DNA of 64,000 nucleotides from Paraburkholderia translucens (GTDB lineage Bacteria; Pseudomonadota; Gammaproteobacteria; Burkholderiales; Burkholderiaceae): contig NZ_JAJITC010000009.1 in the NCBI RefSeq assembly GCF_020881035.1, positions 1 to 64,000 of the forward strand, in the 5' to 3' direction. Below the pieces are notes generated by a model. The model had not been told where the DNA came from. It saw nothing but the letters and a program-made list of their open reading frames with translations, and did not search any database. Of this stretch, positions 24,063-32,871 are shown in pieces (position 1 is the stretch's first letter; each line of letters opens with the position of its first letter). A program made the translations under genes and the position numbers.

Positions 24063-24959
24063 TTACTTGTTCGAGAAGATCGTGCGCGCGAGGATGTTCA
24101 ATCCCAGCACCGCGAGCGTGATCAGGAAGACGCCGGCCCACGCGAGCGATTGCCACTGCGCGAACGGGCTCATCGCAAACTTGTAGATCGTGACCGGCAG
24201 GTTCGCGAGCGGCTGGCCCATATCGACCGTGAAGAACTGGTTCGACAACGCGGTGAAGAGCAGCGGCGCGGTTTCGCCGGCGATCCGGGCAACACCGAGC
24301 AGCACACCGGTGACGATGCCCGCGATCGACGCCTTCAGCGTGATCGCCAGCACCATCTTCCACTTCGGCGTGCCGAGCGCGAACGCGGCTTCACGCATCG
24401 CGTTCGGCACGAGCTTCAGCATGTTTTCGGTCGTGCGGATCACGATCGGAATCTGCAATAGCGCCAGCGCGAGCACGCCGGCCCAGCCGCTGAAGTGGCC
24501 CATCTTCGCGACGACGAGCGCGTAGACGAACAGACCGATCACGATCGACGGCGCCGACAGCAGGATGTCGTTGATGAAGCGCGTAACGTTCGCGAGCCAG
24601 CTCTTCTGGCCGTATTCGGCGAGATAGACACCGGCCATGATGCCGATCGGCGTGCCGACGAAAGTCGCGAGCCCCACCAGCAGCAGGCTGCCGACGATCG
24701 CATTGGCGAGACCGCCGCCGTCGGTGTTCGGCGGCGGCGTCGATTGCGTGAACAGGTCGAGCGACAGACCGCCGATTCCGAGACGCAGCGTCGTATAGAG
24801 AATCCACACGAGCCACAGCAGACCAAACGCCATCGCCGTGAGCGATAGCGTCAGCGCGACCGCGTTCGTCAGGCGCCGGCGTCCTTGCAGGCGCGCGCGC
24901 ATCGTTTGGAGCGTCGCAGGGTCCTTCAGACCCGGCATGTTCAGGGACGGCCCGCTCAT
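24063..24959 (-). CDS. pstA: Phosphate ABC transporter permease PstA
   Basis: A 298-residue inner-membrane permease that forms the phosphate channel with PstC. Six hydrophobic helices are seen, with the family blocks PIGIMAGVYLAEYG near residue 105 and the cytoplasmic coupling loop REAAFALGTPKWKMVLAITLKA near residue 190. Its ATG overlaps the pstC stop (ATGA), showing translational coupling. An N-terminal basic stretch (MRARLQGRRRLTN) keeps the N-terminus in the cytoplasm. Confidence 0.95.
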   Translation of the reverse strand: MSGPSLNMPGLKDPATLQTMRARLQGRRRLTNAVALTLSLTAMAFGLLWLVWILYTTLRLGIGGLSLDLFTQSTPPPNTDGGGLANAIVGSLLLVGLATFVGTPIGIMAGVYLAEYGQKSWLANVTRFINDILLSAPSIVIGLFVYALVVAKMGHFSGWAGVLALALLQIPIVIRTTENMLKLVPNAMREAAFALGTPKWKMVLAITLKASIAGIVTGVLLGVARIAGETAPLLFTALSNQFFTVDMGQPLANLPVTIYKFAMSPFAQWQSLAWAGVFLITLAVLGLNILARTIFSNK

Positions 24960-25957
24960 TTCGCGCCCTCCCCTTTCTCGAGACGCAGCAGCATGATTTT
25001 AGAAATCGACAGCACGATGAACGTAATCACGAACAGGATCAGGCCAAGCTCCATCAGCGCCGAGGTATGCAGGCCCGGGTCCGCTTCCGCGAACTCGTTG
25101 GCGAGCGCGGACGTGATGCTGTTGCCCGGCGAAAACAGCGAAATATTGTCGAGCAGATTGGTGTTGCCGATCACGAACGTGACCGCCATCGTCTCACCCA
25201 GCGCGCGACCGAGGCCGAGCATGATGCCGCCGATCACGCCGCTCTTGGTGAACGGCAGCACGATCTTCCACATCACTTCCCACGTCGTGCAGCCGATACC
25301 GTACGCCGATTCCTTCAGCAGCACCGGCGTGACTTCGAACACGTCGCGCATCACCGATGCGATATACGGAATGATCATGATTGCGAGGATCACGCCTGCG
25401 CACAGAATACCGATGCCGATCGGCGGACCCGCGAACAGCGCGCCGATGATCGGAATGCCGCCGAGTACCGCGCCGAGCGGCTTCTGGAACCACGTCGCGA
25501 AGATCGGCGCGAACACGAGCAGGCCCCACATGCCGTACACGATCGACGGAATCGCGGCGAGCAGCTCGATCGCGATGCCGAGCGGCCGGCGCAGCCATGT
25601 GGGCGACAGCTCGGTCAGAAAGAGCGCGATGCCGAAGCTGACGGGCACCGCGATGATGAGCGCGATGATCGACGTCGCGACGGTGCCGTAGATCGGCACG
25701 AGCGCGCCAAATTGCTTGCTGGGCGGATCCCAGACTGCGGTCCACAGGAACGCGAGACCGAACTCGCGAATCGACGGCATCGAGGAGATGATCAGCGAGA
25801 CGATGATGCCGCCGAGCAGCAACAGCGTAACGATGGCGGAAAGGCGTGCGAGGCCGCCGAAGATCACATCGCCGGAGCGGCCAGGCGCTTTCTGCTGCGA
25901 CGCACTGCCGGGCGGAGTGGCCCGGCCCGTGCCGGACGCCAGATGAATATCGGACAT
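24956..25957 (-). CDS. pstC: Phosphate ABC transporter permease PstC
   Basis: A 333-residue inner-membrane permease, partner of PstA, with six helices and the blocks IAVPVSFGIALFLTELSP, AIPSIVYGMWGL and the coupling loop LKESAYGIGCTTWEVMWKIVLP near residue 240. ATG 25957 (MSDIHLASG) gives the usual family length and is preferred. The frame is also open from ATG 26044, which has a better ribosome-binding site (GAGGA at 7 bases), but that site lies inside the pstS-pstC hairpin and the extra 29 residues are not permease-like. The distance from pstS and the hairpin suggest that less PstC than PstS is made. Confidence 0.93.
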   Translation of the reverse strand: MSDIHLASGTGRATPPGSASQQKAPGRSGDVIFGGLARLSAIVTLLLLGGIIVSLIISSMPSIREFGLAFLWTAVWDPPSKQFGALVPIYGTVATSIIALIIAVPVSFGIALFLTELSPTWLRRPLGIAIELLAAIPSIVYGMWGLLVFAPIFATWFQKPLGAVLGGIPIIGALFAGPPIGIGILCAGVILAIMIIPYIASVMRDVFEVTPVLLKESAYGIGCTTWEVMWKIVLPFTKSGVIGGIMLGLGRALGETMAVTFVIGNTNLLDNISLFSPGNSITSALANEFAEADPGLHTSALMELGLILFVITFIVLSISKIMLLRLEKGEGAK

Positions 25958-26045
25958 GAGAGCCTGAAGGACCTGATTCCAGTTGCCGGACGACACATGT
26001 CGGGCGGCCGATGACGCCTGCGGCGCATGCCGCGTGAAAGCCATC

Positions 26046-26069
26046 GGCCGTCCTCATTCGAGGACGGCC
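26046..26069 (-). terminator. Intercistronic hairpin between pstS and pstC
   Basis: GGCCGTCCTC (26046-26055) pairs with GAGGACGGCC (26060-26069) in a 10-bp perfect stem with a four-base loop. No T-run follows, so it is more likely an attenuator or mRNA-stabilising element for pstS than a full terminator. It also contains the GAGGA that could serve an upstream pstC start. Confidence 0.6.
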
Positions 26070-26138
26070 GGGGTACTGCAGGGCGCGTCGACCGACCGCG
26101 CCCGCGCTATCGAGGCGCTTGTGCCTCGCTTTTGCCTG

Positions 26139-27170
26139 TTACTCGGCGAGCGACTTGCCTGCCGAATCCTTCACCTTCTGCTTCCACTGCGTACGGATTT
26201 CCGAAACGACCGATTCCGGCAGCGAGATGTAGTCCAGATCGTTCGCGGCCTGACCGCCGTTCTTGAACGCCCAGTCGAAGAACTTCAGCGTTTCCGTGCC
26301 TTGCGGCGCCTTCTCCTGCGTCGTGTGCAGCAGCACGAACGTCGCGCCGACGATCGGCCATGCGTTCTTGCCCGGCTCGTTCGTGAGGATCTGGTAGAAC
26401 GACTTCGACCAGTCAGCGCCAGCAGCCGCTGCCTTGAAGGTCTCGGTCTGCGGCTGAACCACTGCGCCGGCTTCGTTCTTCAGCGCGACGTAGTTCATGT
26501 GGTTCTGCTTCGCGTACGCCCATTCCACATAGCCGATCGAACCCGGCAGACGCTGCACGAATGCCGCGACGCCGTCGTTGCCCTTGCCGCCCGTGCCGGT
26601 CGGCCAGTTGACCGTCGAACCTTCACCGACCTTCGCCTTCCATTCCGGGTTGACCTTCGACAGGTAGTTCGTCCAGATGAAGCTGGTCCCCGAACCGTCA
26701 GCGCGGCGCACCACGGCGATGTCCAGATCCGGCAGCTTGACCTTCGGGTTCAGCGCAACGATAGCCGGGTCATTCCACTTTTTGATCTTGCCGAGATAGA
26801 TGTCGCCGAGCACTTCACCCGAGAGCACCAGTTCGCCCGGCTTCACGCCCGGCACGTTGACTGCCGGCACCACGCCGCCGACCACCGTCGGGAACTGGAA
26901 CAGGCCTTCCTTGGCGAGTTCGTCGTCTTTCAGCGGAGCGTCCGAACCGGCGAAATCGACGGTCTTCGCGACGATCTGCTTCACGCCGCCCGACGAACCG
27001 ATTCCCTGGTAGTTGACCTTGCCGCCGCCGGACTTCTGATAGGCGTCAGCCCACTTCGTGTAGATCGGTGCCGCGAACGTGCTGCCCGCGCCCGTGATGT
27101 CTGCGGCTTGCGCTGCAATTGCGAAGAGCGCGCCAGCGACGCCAGCGAACACGGTTTGCATCAATTTCAT
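26139..27170 (-). CDS. pstS: Periplasmic phosphate-binding protein PstS
   Basis: A 343-residue secreted protein that captures phosphate and delivers it to PstCA. A signal peptide (MKLMQTVFAGVAGALFAIAA, cut after AQA) is followed by the phosphate-binding start ADITGAGSTFAAPIYTKW, VNYQGIGSSGGVKQI, DFAGSDAPL and RRADGSGTSFIWTNYLSK, all of which line the phosphate site in known PstS structures. ATG 27170 has GGAGGTCTC directly before it, an excellent ribosome-binding site; the longer frame to 27221 runs back toward the Pho boxes. It is the first gene of the leftward pstSCAB-phoU-phoB-phoR cluster. Confidence 0.96.
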   Translation of the reverse strand: MKLMQTVFAGVAGALFAIAAQAADITGAGSTFAAPIYTKWADAYQKSGGGKVNYQGIGSSGGVKQIVAKTVDFAGSDAPLKDDELAKEGLFQFPTVVGGVVPAVNVPGVKPGELVLSGEVLGDIYLGKIKKWNDPAIVALNPKVKLPDLDIAVVRRADGSGTSFIWTNYLSKVNPEWKAKVGEGSTVNWPTGTGGKGNDGVAAFVQRLPGSIGYVEWAYAKQNHMNYVALKNEAGAVVQPQTETFKAAAAGADWSKSFYQILTNEPGKNAWPIVGATFVLLHTTQEKAPQGTETLKFFDWAFKNGGQAANDLDYISLPESVVSEIRTQWKQKVKDSAGKSLAE

Positions 27171-27226
27171 GAGACCTCCAAGGCAGTGTGAGCGTGTGGT
27201 GTGAGCGTGAAACTTGAACACCGCGA

Positions 27227-27280
27227 AGCTTAGGGTCTCTTTATGACAAAAACGTGACTAACCGTGAAACGCGTATGACA
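27227..27280 (-). promoter_or_regulatory. Tandem Pho boxes and -10 element of the pst operon
   Basis: On the minus strand four TCA-cored half-sites, TGTCAT, TTTCAC, AGTCAC and TGTCAT, lie between 27280 and 27243 with spacings of 11, 10 and 11 bp. The last is followed after 10 bp by TAAGCT (27227-27232), a -10-like element. This is the classic layout of a PhoB-activated promoter. Confidence 0.8.
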
Positions 27281-27521
27281 CTTATATTACCGGGTGAAAG
27301 GTGCCGAAGCTGCCACATTGCCGCCGTGACGATGTACTTTGCATCGCCTCCTCTAAGGTAGGCGAAAAAGATGGGGCGTGAACGTTTGCGCCCAGCGTGG
27401 AGGATGGTGTTTTGCGCGGGATGTGCCGCTCTTCGGGCGGCTGGGGAACGCGTCTTCGTTTGAGGGTGAATGCCGGCCACGCGGTTCGCGGCACCGCTGA
27501 GGCAACTCTGGTTGGGCCGAC

Positions 27522-27562
27522 CGGACAGGCGACGGCGGGCACGGCCCGCCTTCGCCTGTCCG
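27522..27562 (-). terminator. Long hairpin after glmM
   Basis: The arms 27522-27540 and 27544-27562 are almost perfectly complementary (core GGCGGGC/GCCCGCC around loop ACG), giving a stem of about 19 bp. There is no T-run on the leftward strand, so termination is inferred from stem stability and position just past the glmM stop. Confidence 0.45.
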
Positions 27563-27570
27563 TGTATCGA

Positions 27571-28929
27571 TCAGGTCGTCGCTTCCCGCACCGCGTCGGC
27601 AATCGCTTCGGAATGCTGAACCGCGTCCGCGACGTTCTGCGCCTCGACCATCACGCGCAGTACGGGCTCGGTGCCCGACGCACGGATCAGCACGCGGCCG
27701 CGCCCGTCAAGCGCGCCTTCAGCCATCTTGATCGCCCGGCGGATCGTCTCGCTGCCCTTCCAGTCCGCGCCGGGCTTCATGCGAACGTTGATCAGCTTCT
27801 GCGGGAACAGCGTGACGCCGTCGAGCAGATCCGCGAGCGACTTGCCGCTGCGCTGCATCGCCGCCAGCACGAGCAGCGCGGACACGATGCCGTCGCCAGT
27901 CGAATGGCGATCCAGCGACAGAATATGGCCCGAGCCTTCCGCGCCAAGCTGCCAGCCGTGCTCGCGAAGCTGTTCGAGCACATAGCGGTCGCCGACCGCG
28001 GCGCGCACGAACTTCACGCCGGTGCGTTGCAGCGCGACTTCCACGGCCATGTTGGTCATCAGCGTGCCGACCGCCCCTTCCACGTGGCCGGCGGTCGCGA
28101 TACGGTCCTTGACCAGCACGTACAACAGCTCGTCGCCGTTGAACAGGCGCCCGGACCCGTCAACGACCTGCAGACGATCGGCGTCGCCATCGAGCGCGAT
28201 ACCGAGGTCCGCGTGGTTCGCGCGCACCGCGCGGATTAGCGCATCCGGCGCGGTCGCGCCGACGCCGTCGTTGATGTTGAAGCCGTTCGGCGAGACGCCG
28301 ATCGGGATCACTTCTGCGCCGAGTTCATGGAACACATGCGGCGCGACGTCATACGCGGCGCCGTGAGCGCAATCGACGACGAGCTTCATGCCGCGCAGGT
28401 CGTACGCGGCCGGGAACGTGCTCTTGCAAAACTCGATGTAGCGGCCGGCCGCGTCGTCCAGACGGCGTGCCTTGCCCAGGCGCTCGGAAGTCGCGCACGC
28501 GAGCGGCAACTCCAGTTGCTCCTCGATTTGCGCCTCGACGTCGTCGGGCAGCTTGTTGCCGTCGGCCGAGAAAAACTTGATGCCGTTGTCGTAGTACGGG
28601 TTGTGCGACGCGCTGATCACGACGCCCGCGGCAAGCCGCAGCGCGCGCGTCAGATAGGCAATGCCGGGCGTCGGCATCGGGCCGGCCAGCATCACATCGA
28701 CGCCGGCTGCCGAGAAGCCCGATTCGAGCGCGGCTTCGAGCATGTAGCCCGACACGCGCGTGTCCTTGCCGATCAGCACCGTCGGGCGAGTGCCCGTCTT
28801 CGCCCACTGGTCGGCGCCTGCCAGCACCTTGCCGGCAGCGTAACCCAGCCGCAACACGAATTCCGGCGTGATTGGCCCTTCGCCGACCTTACCCCGAATG
28901 CCGTCCGTTCCGAAGTAACGACGTGCCAT
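27571..28929 (-). CDS. glmM: Phosphoglucosamine mutase GlmM
   Basis: A 452-residue cytoplasmic enzyme converting glucosamine-6-phosphate to glucosamine-1-phosphate for UDP-GlcNAc and cell-wall synthesis. It starts with RRYFGTDGIRG, has the phosphoserine loop GVVISASHNPYYDNGIKFF (Ser near 103), the Mg2+ loop ALDGDADR near residue 245, the sugar-binding EGSGHI near 325 and the phosphate-binding IRASGTEPVLRVMVE near the C-terminus. ATG 28929 is preceded by GGGGGATC. It follows folP after 30 bp, the common ftsH-folP-glmM order of proteobacteria. Confidence 0.96.
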   Translation of the reverse strand: MARRYFGTDGIRGKVGEGPITPEFVLRLGYAAGKVLAGADQWAKTGTRPTVLIGKDTRVSGYMLEAALESGFSAAGVDVMLAGPMPTPGIAYLTRALRLAAGVVISASHNPYYDNGIKFFSADGNKLPDDVEAQIEEQLELPLACATSERLGKARRLDDAAGRYIEFCKSTFPAAYDLRGMKLVVDCAHGAAYDVAPHVFHELGAEVIPIGVSPNGFNINDGVGATAPDALIRAVRANHADLGIALDGDADRLQVVDGSGRLFNGDELLYVLVKDRIATAGHVEGAVGTLMTNMAVEVALQRTGVKFVRAAVGDRYVLEQLREHGWQLGAEGSGHILSLDRHSTGDGIVSALLVLAAMQRSGKSLADLLDGVTLFPQKLINVRMKPGADWKGSETIRRAIKMAEGALDGRGRVLIRASGTEPVLRVMVEAQNVADAVQHSEAIADAVREATT

Positions 28930-28959
28930 ATTTGATCCCCCTTGTATGTGGCTGCGGGT

Positions 28960-29874
28960 TCAACCGTGCGCGCGGCTCGCATTGGCCGCGTCGCGCAGGG
29001 TTGCCCATATTTTCAATGCGTCGACGGTTGGTGCGACGTCATGTACACGCAGAATCGCCGCGCCGCGCTCGGCCGCGCACACCGCCGCGGCGATGCTGGC
29101 AGAGAGGCGCTCGGGCGCCGGGCGCCCGGTCACCGCGCCGAGCATCGACTTGCGTGACAGACCCGCAAGAATCGGATACGGCGACGCGGCGCGCGGCGCG
29201 GTGTCTCGCAGTTGCGCGAGCAACGCGTAGTTATGCTCGATAACGGCCTTGCCGAAGCCGAATCCCGGATCGACACTGATGCGCTCTCGCGCAATCCCCG
29301 CCTGCTGCAACGTTGCGACACGTTCTTCGAGGAAGTGACGCACGTCGCTGACCACGTCGTCGTAATGCGGCTCGCCGAGCTGCATGGTCTGCGGCTCACC
29401 GAGCATGTGCATCACGCAAAGGCCGCAGTCGCTGTCGCGCACCGCGTCGATGGCGCCGGGCATGCGGAAGCCCCAGATGTCGTTGATCAGGTCGGCGCCC
29501 GCGTTCAACGCTTGACGCATCACTTCCGGCTTGTATGTATCGACCGACAACGGCACGTTCGCGCCGCGGAGTTGCTCGACGAGCGGCAGCACGCGCTCCA
29601 GCTCATCGTCGAGCGGCACCGGCGGCGCGCCAGGACGCGTCGATTCGCCGCCGATATCGATGATGTCCGCGCCTTCGAGCATCATGCGCTCAGCCTGGCG
29701 CAGCGCATCGCCGCGCATCGCGAACTTGCCGCCATCGGAGAAGGAATCGGGTGTGACGTTCAGGATGCCCATGACCAATGGGCGTTCAAACGTCAGCTTG
29801 AAGCGGCCGCATTGCAGCGGCTCTGGTGAGGGAACGGAAGAAGATTCGACTTTCGACACGTAGCAGTGCTTCAC
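28960..29874 (-). CDS. folP: Dihydropteroate synthase
   Basis: A 304-residue TIM-barrel enzyme that couples p-aminobenzoate to dihydropterin pyrophosphate in folate synthesis; it is the sulfonamide target. Family blocks include VMGILNVTPDSFSDGG, DIIDIGGESTRPGA, NAGADLINDIWGF, the SVDPGFGFGK loop and GLSRKSMLG. The first codon is uncertain: GTG 29874 is used here, another GTG five codons later is as likely, and neither has a strong ribosome-binding site. A long hairpin lies between ftsH and this gene, so part of the transcript may end there. Confidence 0.94.
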   Translation of the reverse strand: MKHCYVSKVESSSVPSPEPLQCGRFKLTFERPLVMGILNVTPDSFSDGGKFAMRGDALRQAERMMLEGADIIDIGGESTRPGAPPVPLDDELERVLPLVEQLRGANVPLSVDTYKPEVMRQALNAGADLINDIWGFRMPGAIDAVRDSDCGLCVMHMLGEPQTMQLGEPHYDDVVSDVRHFLEERVATLQQAGIARERISVDPGFGFGKAVIEHNYALLAQLRDTAPRAASPYPILAGLSRKSMLGAVTGRPAPERLSASIAAAVCAAERGAAILRVHDVAPTVDALKIWATLRDAANASRAHG

Positions 29875-29894
29875 TTGGAACGGATGAATGCAAA

Positions 29895-29921
29895 CGGGCC
29901 GGTGTGTAGCACACCGGCCCG
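29895..29921 (-). terminator. Hairpin between ftsH and folP
   Basis: CGGGCCGGTGTG and CACACCGGCCCG form a 12-bp perfect stem with a three-base loop; leftward it is followed only by TTTG. It is probably a partial terminator or attenuator. Confidence 0.6.
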
Positions 29922-29941
29922 CACTTTCTACTGATAACCGA

Positions 29942-31831
29942 TCAGGCCGGCGCCGTTGCGCTGCCCGGCTTGACTTCGGCGCCCGGGCTGCCGCCCGACG
30001 AGGTGTCGCTTGCCGACGGCGGCGAGCTCTTTGGCGAACGCGGCGGACGGCCTGCCATGATGTCGTTGATCTGATCGGCGTCGATCGTTTCCCACTCCAT
30101 CAGCGCGGCGGTCATCGCCTCGACCTTGTCGCGGTTCTCCTCGAGCAGGCGCCGCGCGAGATTGTACTGCTCGTCCAGCACACGGCGGATTTCCGCGTCG
30201 ACCTTCTGCTGCGTCGCTTCCGAAATGGTCCGTGTAAAGCCGCGACCGAACGGCGAAGCGTCGTTCTCGTCGTCGACATAGACCATCGGTCCGAGCGCGT
30301 CCGTCATGCCGAAGCGGGCGACCATCGCGCGAGCCGTCTGCGTCGCCTTGTTGAAGTCGTCCGACGCGCCCGTGCTGATCAGGTTCAGGAACAGCTCTTC
30401 CGCGACGCGGCCACCGAACAGGATGGCGAGGCGATCGAGCAGGTAGTCCTTCGAGTACGTTTCGTTGTCATGCTCCGGCAACTGCCACGTAACGCCCAGC
30501 GCTCGGCCGCGCGGAATAATCGTGACCTTGTGCACCGGATCGGCCTTCGGCAACAGCTTCGCGATCACCGCGTGACCCGATTCGTGATACGCCGTAGCAC
30601 GCTTCGATTCTTCGCGGATCACGGCCGACTTGCGCTCCGGGCCCATGAAGATCTTGTCCTTCGCGTCTTCGAAGTCCGTCATTTCGACGATACGCTTCCC
30701 GCGGCGCGCCGCGAATAGTGCTGCTTCGTTGACGAGGTTCGCGAGATCGGCGCCCGAGAAACCGGGCGTGCCGCGCGCGATTACTGCCGCGTCGACATCG
30801 TTCGAGATCGGCACCTTGCGCAGATGGACCTTCATGATGTGCTCGCGGCCGCGGATATCGGGCAGACCGACATACACCTGACGATCAAAACGACCCGGGC
30901 GCAGCAGCGCCTTGTCGAGCACGTCCGAACGGTTCGTCGCGGCGATCACGATGACACCCGAGTTCGCCTCGAAGCCGTCCATTTCGACGAGCATCTGGTT
31001 CAGCGTCTGTTCGCGCTCGTCGTTACCGCCGCCCATCCCGGCGCCGCGATGACGACCGACCGCGTCGATTTCGTCAATGAACACGATACACGGTGCGTGC
31101 TTCTTGGCCTGTTCGAACATGTCGCGCACGCGAGCCGCGCCAACACCGACGAACATTTCCACGAAGTCGGAGCCCGAAATGCTGAAGAACGGCACCTTTG
31201 CCTCGCCGGCGATAGCACGGGCAAGCAGCGTCTTACCGGTTCCCGGCGGGCCGACGAGCAGCACACCGCGAGGAATACGACCACCGAGTTTCTGGAATTT
31301 CTGCGGATCGCGCAGAAAGTCGACGAGTTCCGACACTTCTTCCTTGGCTTCGTCGCAGCCGGCAACGTCGGTGAAATTGATTGCGTTGTTGTTCTCGTCA
31401 ATCAGCCGCGCGCGCGACTTGCCAAACGAGAAGGCACCGCCTTTGCCGCCCCCCTGCATCTGTCGCATCATGTAAAACCAGAAGCCGATGATCAGGATCG
31501 TCGGTCCGAGGTAATACAGCACGGACATCAGTGCATTAGGTTCGTCGTCAGCCTTGCCGCTCACCTGTACGCCATACTTCATCAGATCGCCGACCATCCA
31601 GATGTCGCCGGGCGACACGATCTGGTACTTCTGGCCGTCTGCTGGAGTGACCGTGAGGTTCCGCCCCTGGACAATGACGTTCTTGATTTTGCCGTTCCTC
31701 GCGTCGTCCATGAACTGCGAATAGGAAACGCCTTCCTGAACACGGGGCTTGTCGAACTGCTTGAACACCGTAAACAGCACCAGTGCGATTACCAGCCACA
31801 CTGCTGCTTTCGAAAACATATTGTTGTTCAA
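29942..31831 (-). CDS. ftsH: ATP-dependent zinc metalloprotease FtsH
   Basis: A 629-residue membrane-bound AAA+ protease that degrades misfolded membrane proteins and regulators such as sigma-32 and LpxC. Two membrane helices (residues 7-22 and about 103-118) flank a periplasmic domain. The AAA domain has Walker A LLVGPPGTGKTLLARA, Walker B CIVFIDEID, the pore loop FVGVG and SRH ATNRSDVLDKALLRPGRFDR. The protease site is HESGH near residue 420 with a distal Asp. The tail is Pro/Ser-rich. TTG 31831 (MNNNMF) has GGAG 7 bases upstream and matches the usual FtsH N-terminus; ATG 31819 is four codons on. rlmE lies upstream in the same direction. Confidence 0.96.
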   Translation of the reverse strand: MNNNMFSKAAVWLVIALVLFTVFKQFDKPRVQEGVSYSQFMDDARNGKIKNVIVQGRNLTVTPADGQKYQIVSPGDIWMVGDLMKYGVQVSGKADDEPNALMSVLYYLGPTILIIGFWFYMMRQMQGGGKGGAFSFGKSRARLIDENNNAINFTDVAGCDEAKEEVSELVDFLRDPQKFQKLGGRIPRGVLLVGPPGTGKTLLARAIAGEAKVPFFSISGSDFVEMFVGVGAARVRDMFEQAKKHAPCIVFIDEIDAVGRHRGAGMGGGNDEREQTLNQMLVEMDGFEANSGVIVIAATNRSDVLDKALLRPGRFDRQVYVGLPDIRGREHIMKVHLRKVPISNDVDAAVIARGTPGFSGADLANLVNEAALFAARRGKRIVEMTDFEDAKDKIFMGPERKSAVIREESKRATAYHESGHAVIAKLLPKADPVHKVTIIPRGRALGVTWQLPEHDNETYSKDYLLDRLAILFGGRVAEELFLNLISTGASDDFNKATQTARAMVARFGMTDALGPMVYVDDENDASPFGRGFTRTISEATQQKVDAEIRRVLDEQYNLARRLLEENRDKVEAMTAALMEWETIDADQINDIMAGRPPRSPKSSPPSASDTSSGGSPGAEVKPGSATAPA

Positions 31832-32018
31832 AGCACCACTCCTTCACTTAGACGGGCGCCTACATTTGCCTTGCGGCACCACGAAAGCATTCTAATCCAG
31901 TCCGAAGACCCCTGCCATAACGTTTCGCTACCGCCAAAAAGGGTAGCGGCCGGCTCGTCGCCGCTCTCCGGCGTATCGGGCTCAGTATTGGCAGAGGTGG
32001 AACCGTCCTGCCGCGCCC

Positions 32019-32681
32019 CTATGCGGGACGCTTCAAATGCTTACCCAAAATAAATGTTTCTGACGATTTATCCCGCGATGCCTTCGGCTTGCGGGCTCCC
32101 ACTACCTTGAATTGGCGCTTGAACTTTTCGACAATCTGACTATAGCCACTGCCGTGAAAGCATTTCACTAAAAGGGCGCCATCCGGTTTCAGGTGGTTTT
32201 GCGCAAATTCCAGCGCAAGATCGCATAAATGCTCGATCCGCGCCGCATCTGCGATCGCCACGCCGGACAGGTTGGGCGCCATATCCGAAATTACAAGGTC
32301 GACCTGGCGCGCACCGACCAATTCTTCGAGCTGCACCAGCACCGAGTCTTCGCGGAAATCGCCCTGGATGAAGTGCACGTCGGCCACTGGCTCCATCGGC
32401 AGGATGTCGAGCGCGATGATCGTGCCGTCGATACCGCCTTCGCGCTCCGCATTGCGCTGCGCGCCGCTCGCCAGCTTGTTGCGCGCGTACTGGCTCCAGC
32501 TTCCCGGCGAGGAACCTAGATCGACGATCACCTGCCCCGGACGGATCAGTTTGTCCTGCTCGTCGATTTCCTTGAGCTTGTAGGCCGCGCGGGCGCGATA
32601 GCCCTCCCGCTGCGCCATTTTGACGTACGGATCGTTGATGTGATCATGCAGCCACGCGGTATTGAACTTGTTTTTTGCCAT
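32019..32681 (-). CDS. rlmE: 23S rRNA 2'-O-ribose uridine methyltransferase RlmE (FtsJ)
   Basis: A 220-residue SAM-dependent enzyme that methylates the 2'-OH of U2552 in the A-loop of 23S rRNA and aids 50S assembly. The K-D-K-E catalytic tetrad is visible: Lys in ARAAYKLKEI, Asp in VDLVISDMAPN, Lys in GALLVKCFHG and Glu in SSETFIL. The SAM loop is VIVDLGSSPGSWSQYA. It is the usual neighbour of ftsH, with 187 bp between, and is divergent from yhbY. The ribosome-binding site before ATG 32681 is weak. Confidence 0.95.
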   Translation of the reverse strand: MAKNKFNTAWLHDHINDPYVKMAQREGYRARAAYKLKEIDEQDKLIRPGQVIVDLGSSPGSWSQYARNKLASGAQRNAEREGGIDGTIIALDILPMEPVADVHFIQGDFREDSVLVQLEELVGARQVDLVISDMAPNLSGVAIADAARIEHLCDLALEFAQNHLKPDGALLVKCFHGSGYSQIVEKFKRQFKVVGARKPKASRDKSSETFILGKHLKRPA

Positions 32682-32871
32682 TAAAGATTGAACTGTTGCT
32701 GCGTCGGGTCGCGCTTTAGGGGATAATACGCGGTTAATTCGCGCGGCCCCGCCAGACTGGCGGCCATCCGCGACTCTGTTGTTCTGACGCGCGCCCTGCC
32801 AAATCGAGCCGCCCGAATCGCTCGGACGAAAAACGCAGGAGCCGCTATTTTAGTCGAGTCTCCCACTTTCC

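Noticed and set aside
27241..27480. Minus ORF upstream of pstS
   Set aside because: It overlaps the Pho boxes and has no ribosome-binding site or recognisable domain.
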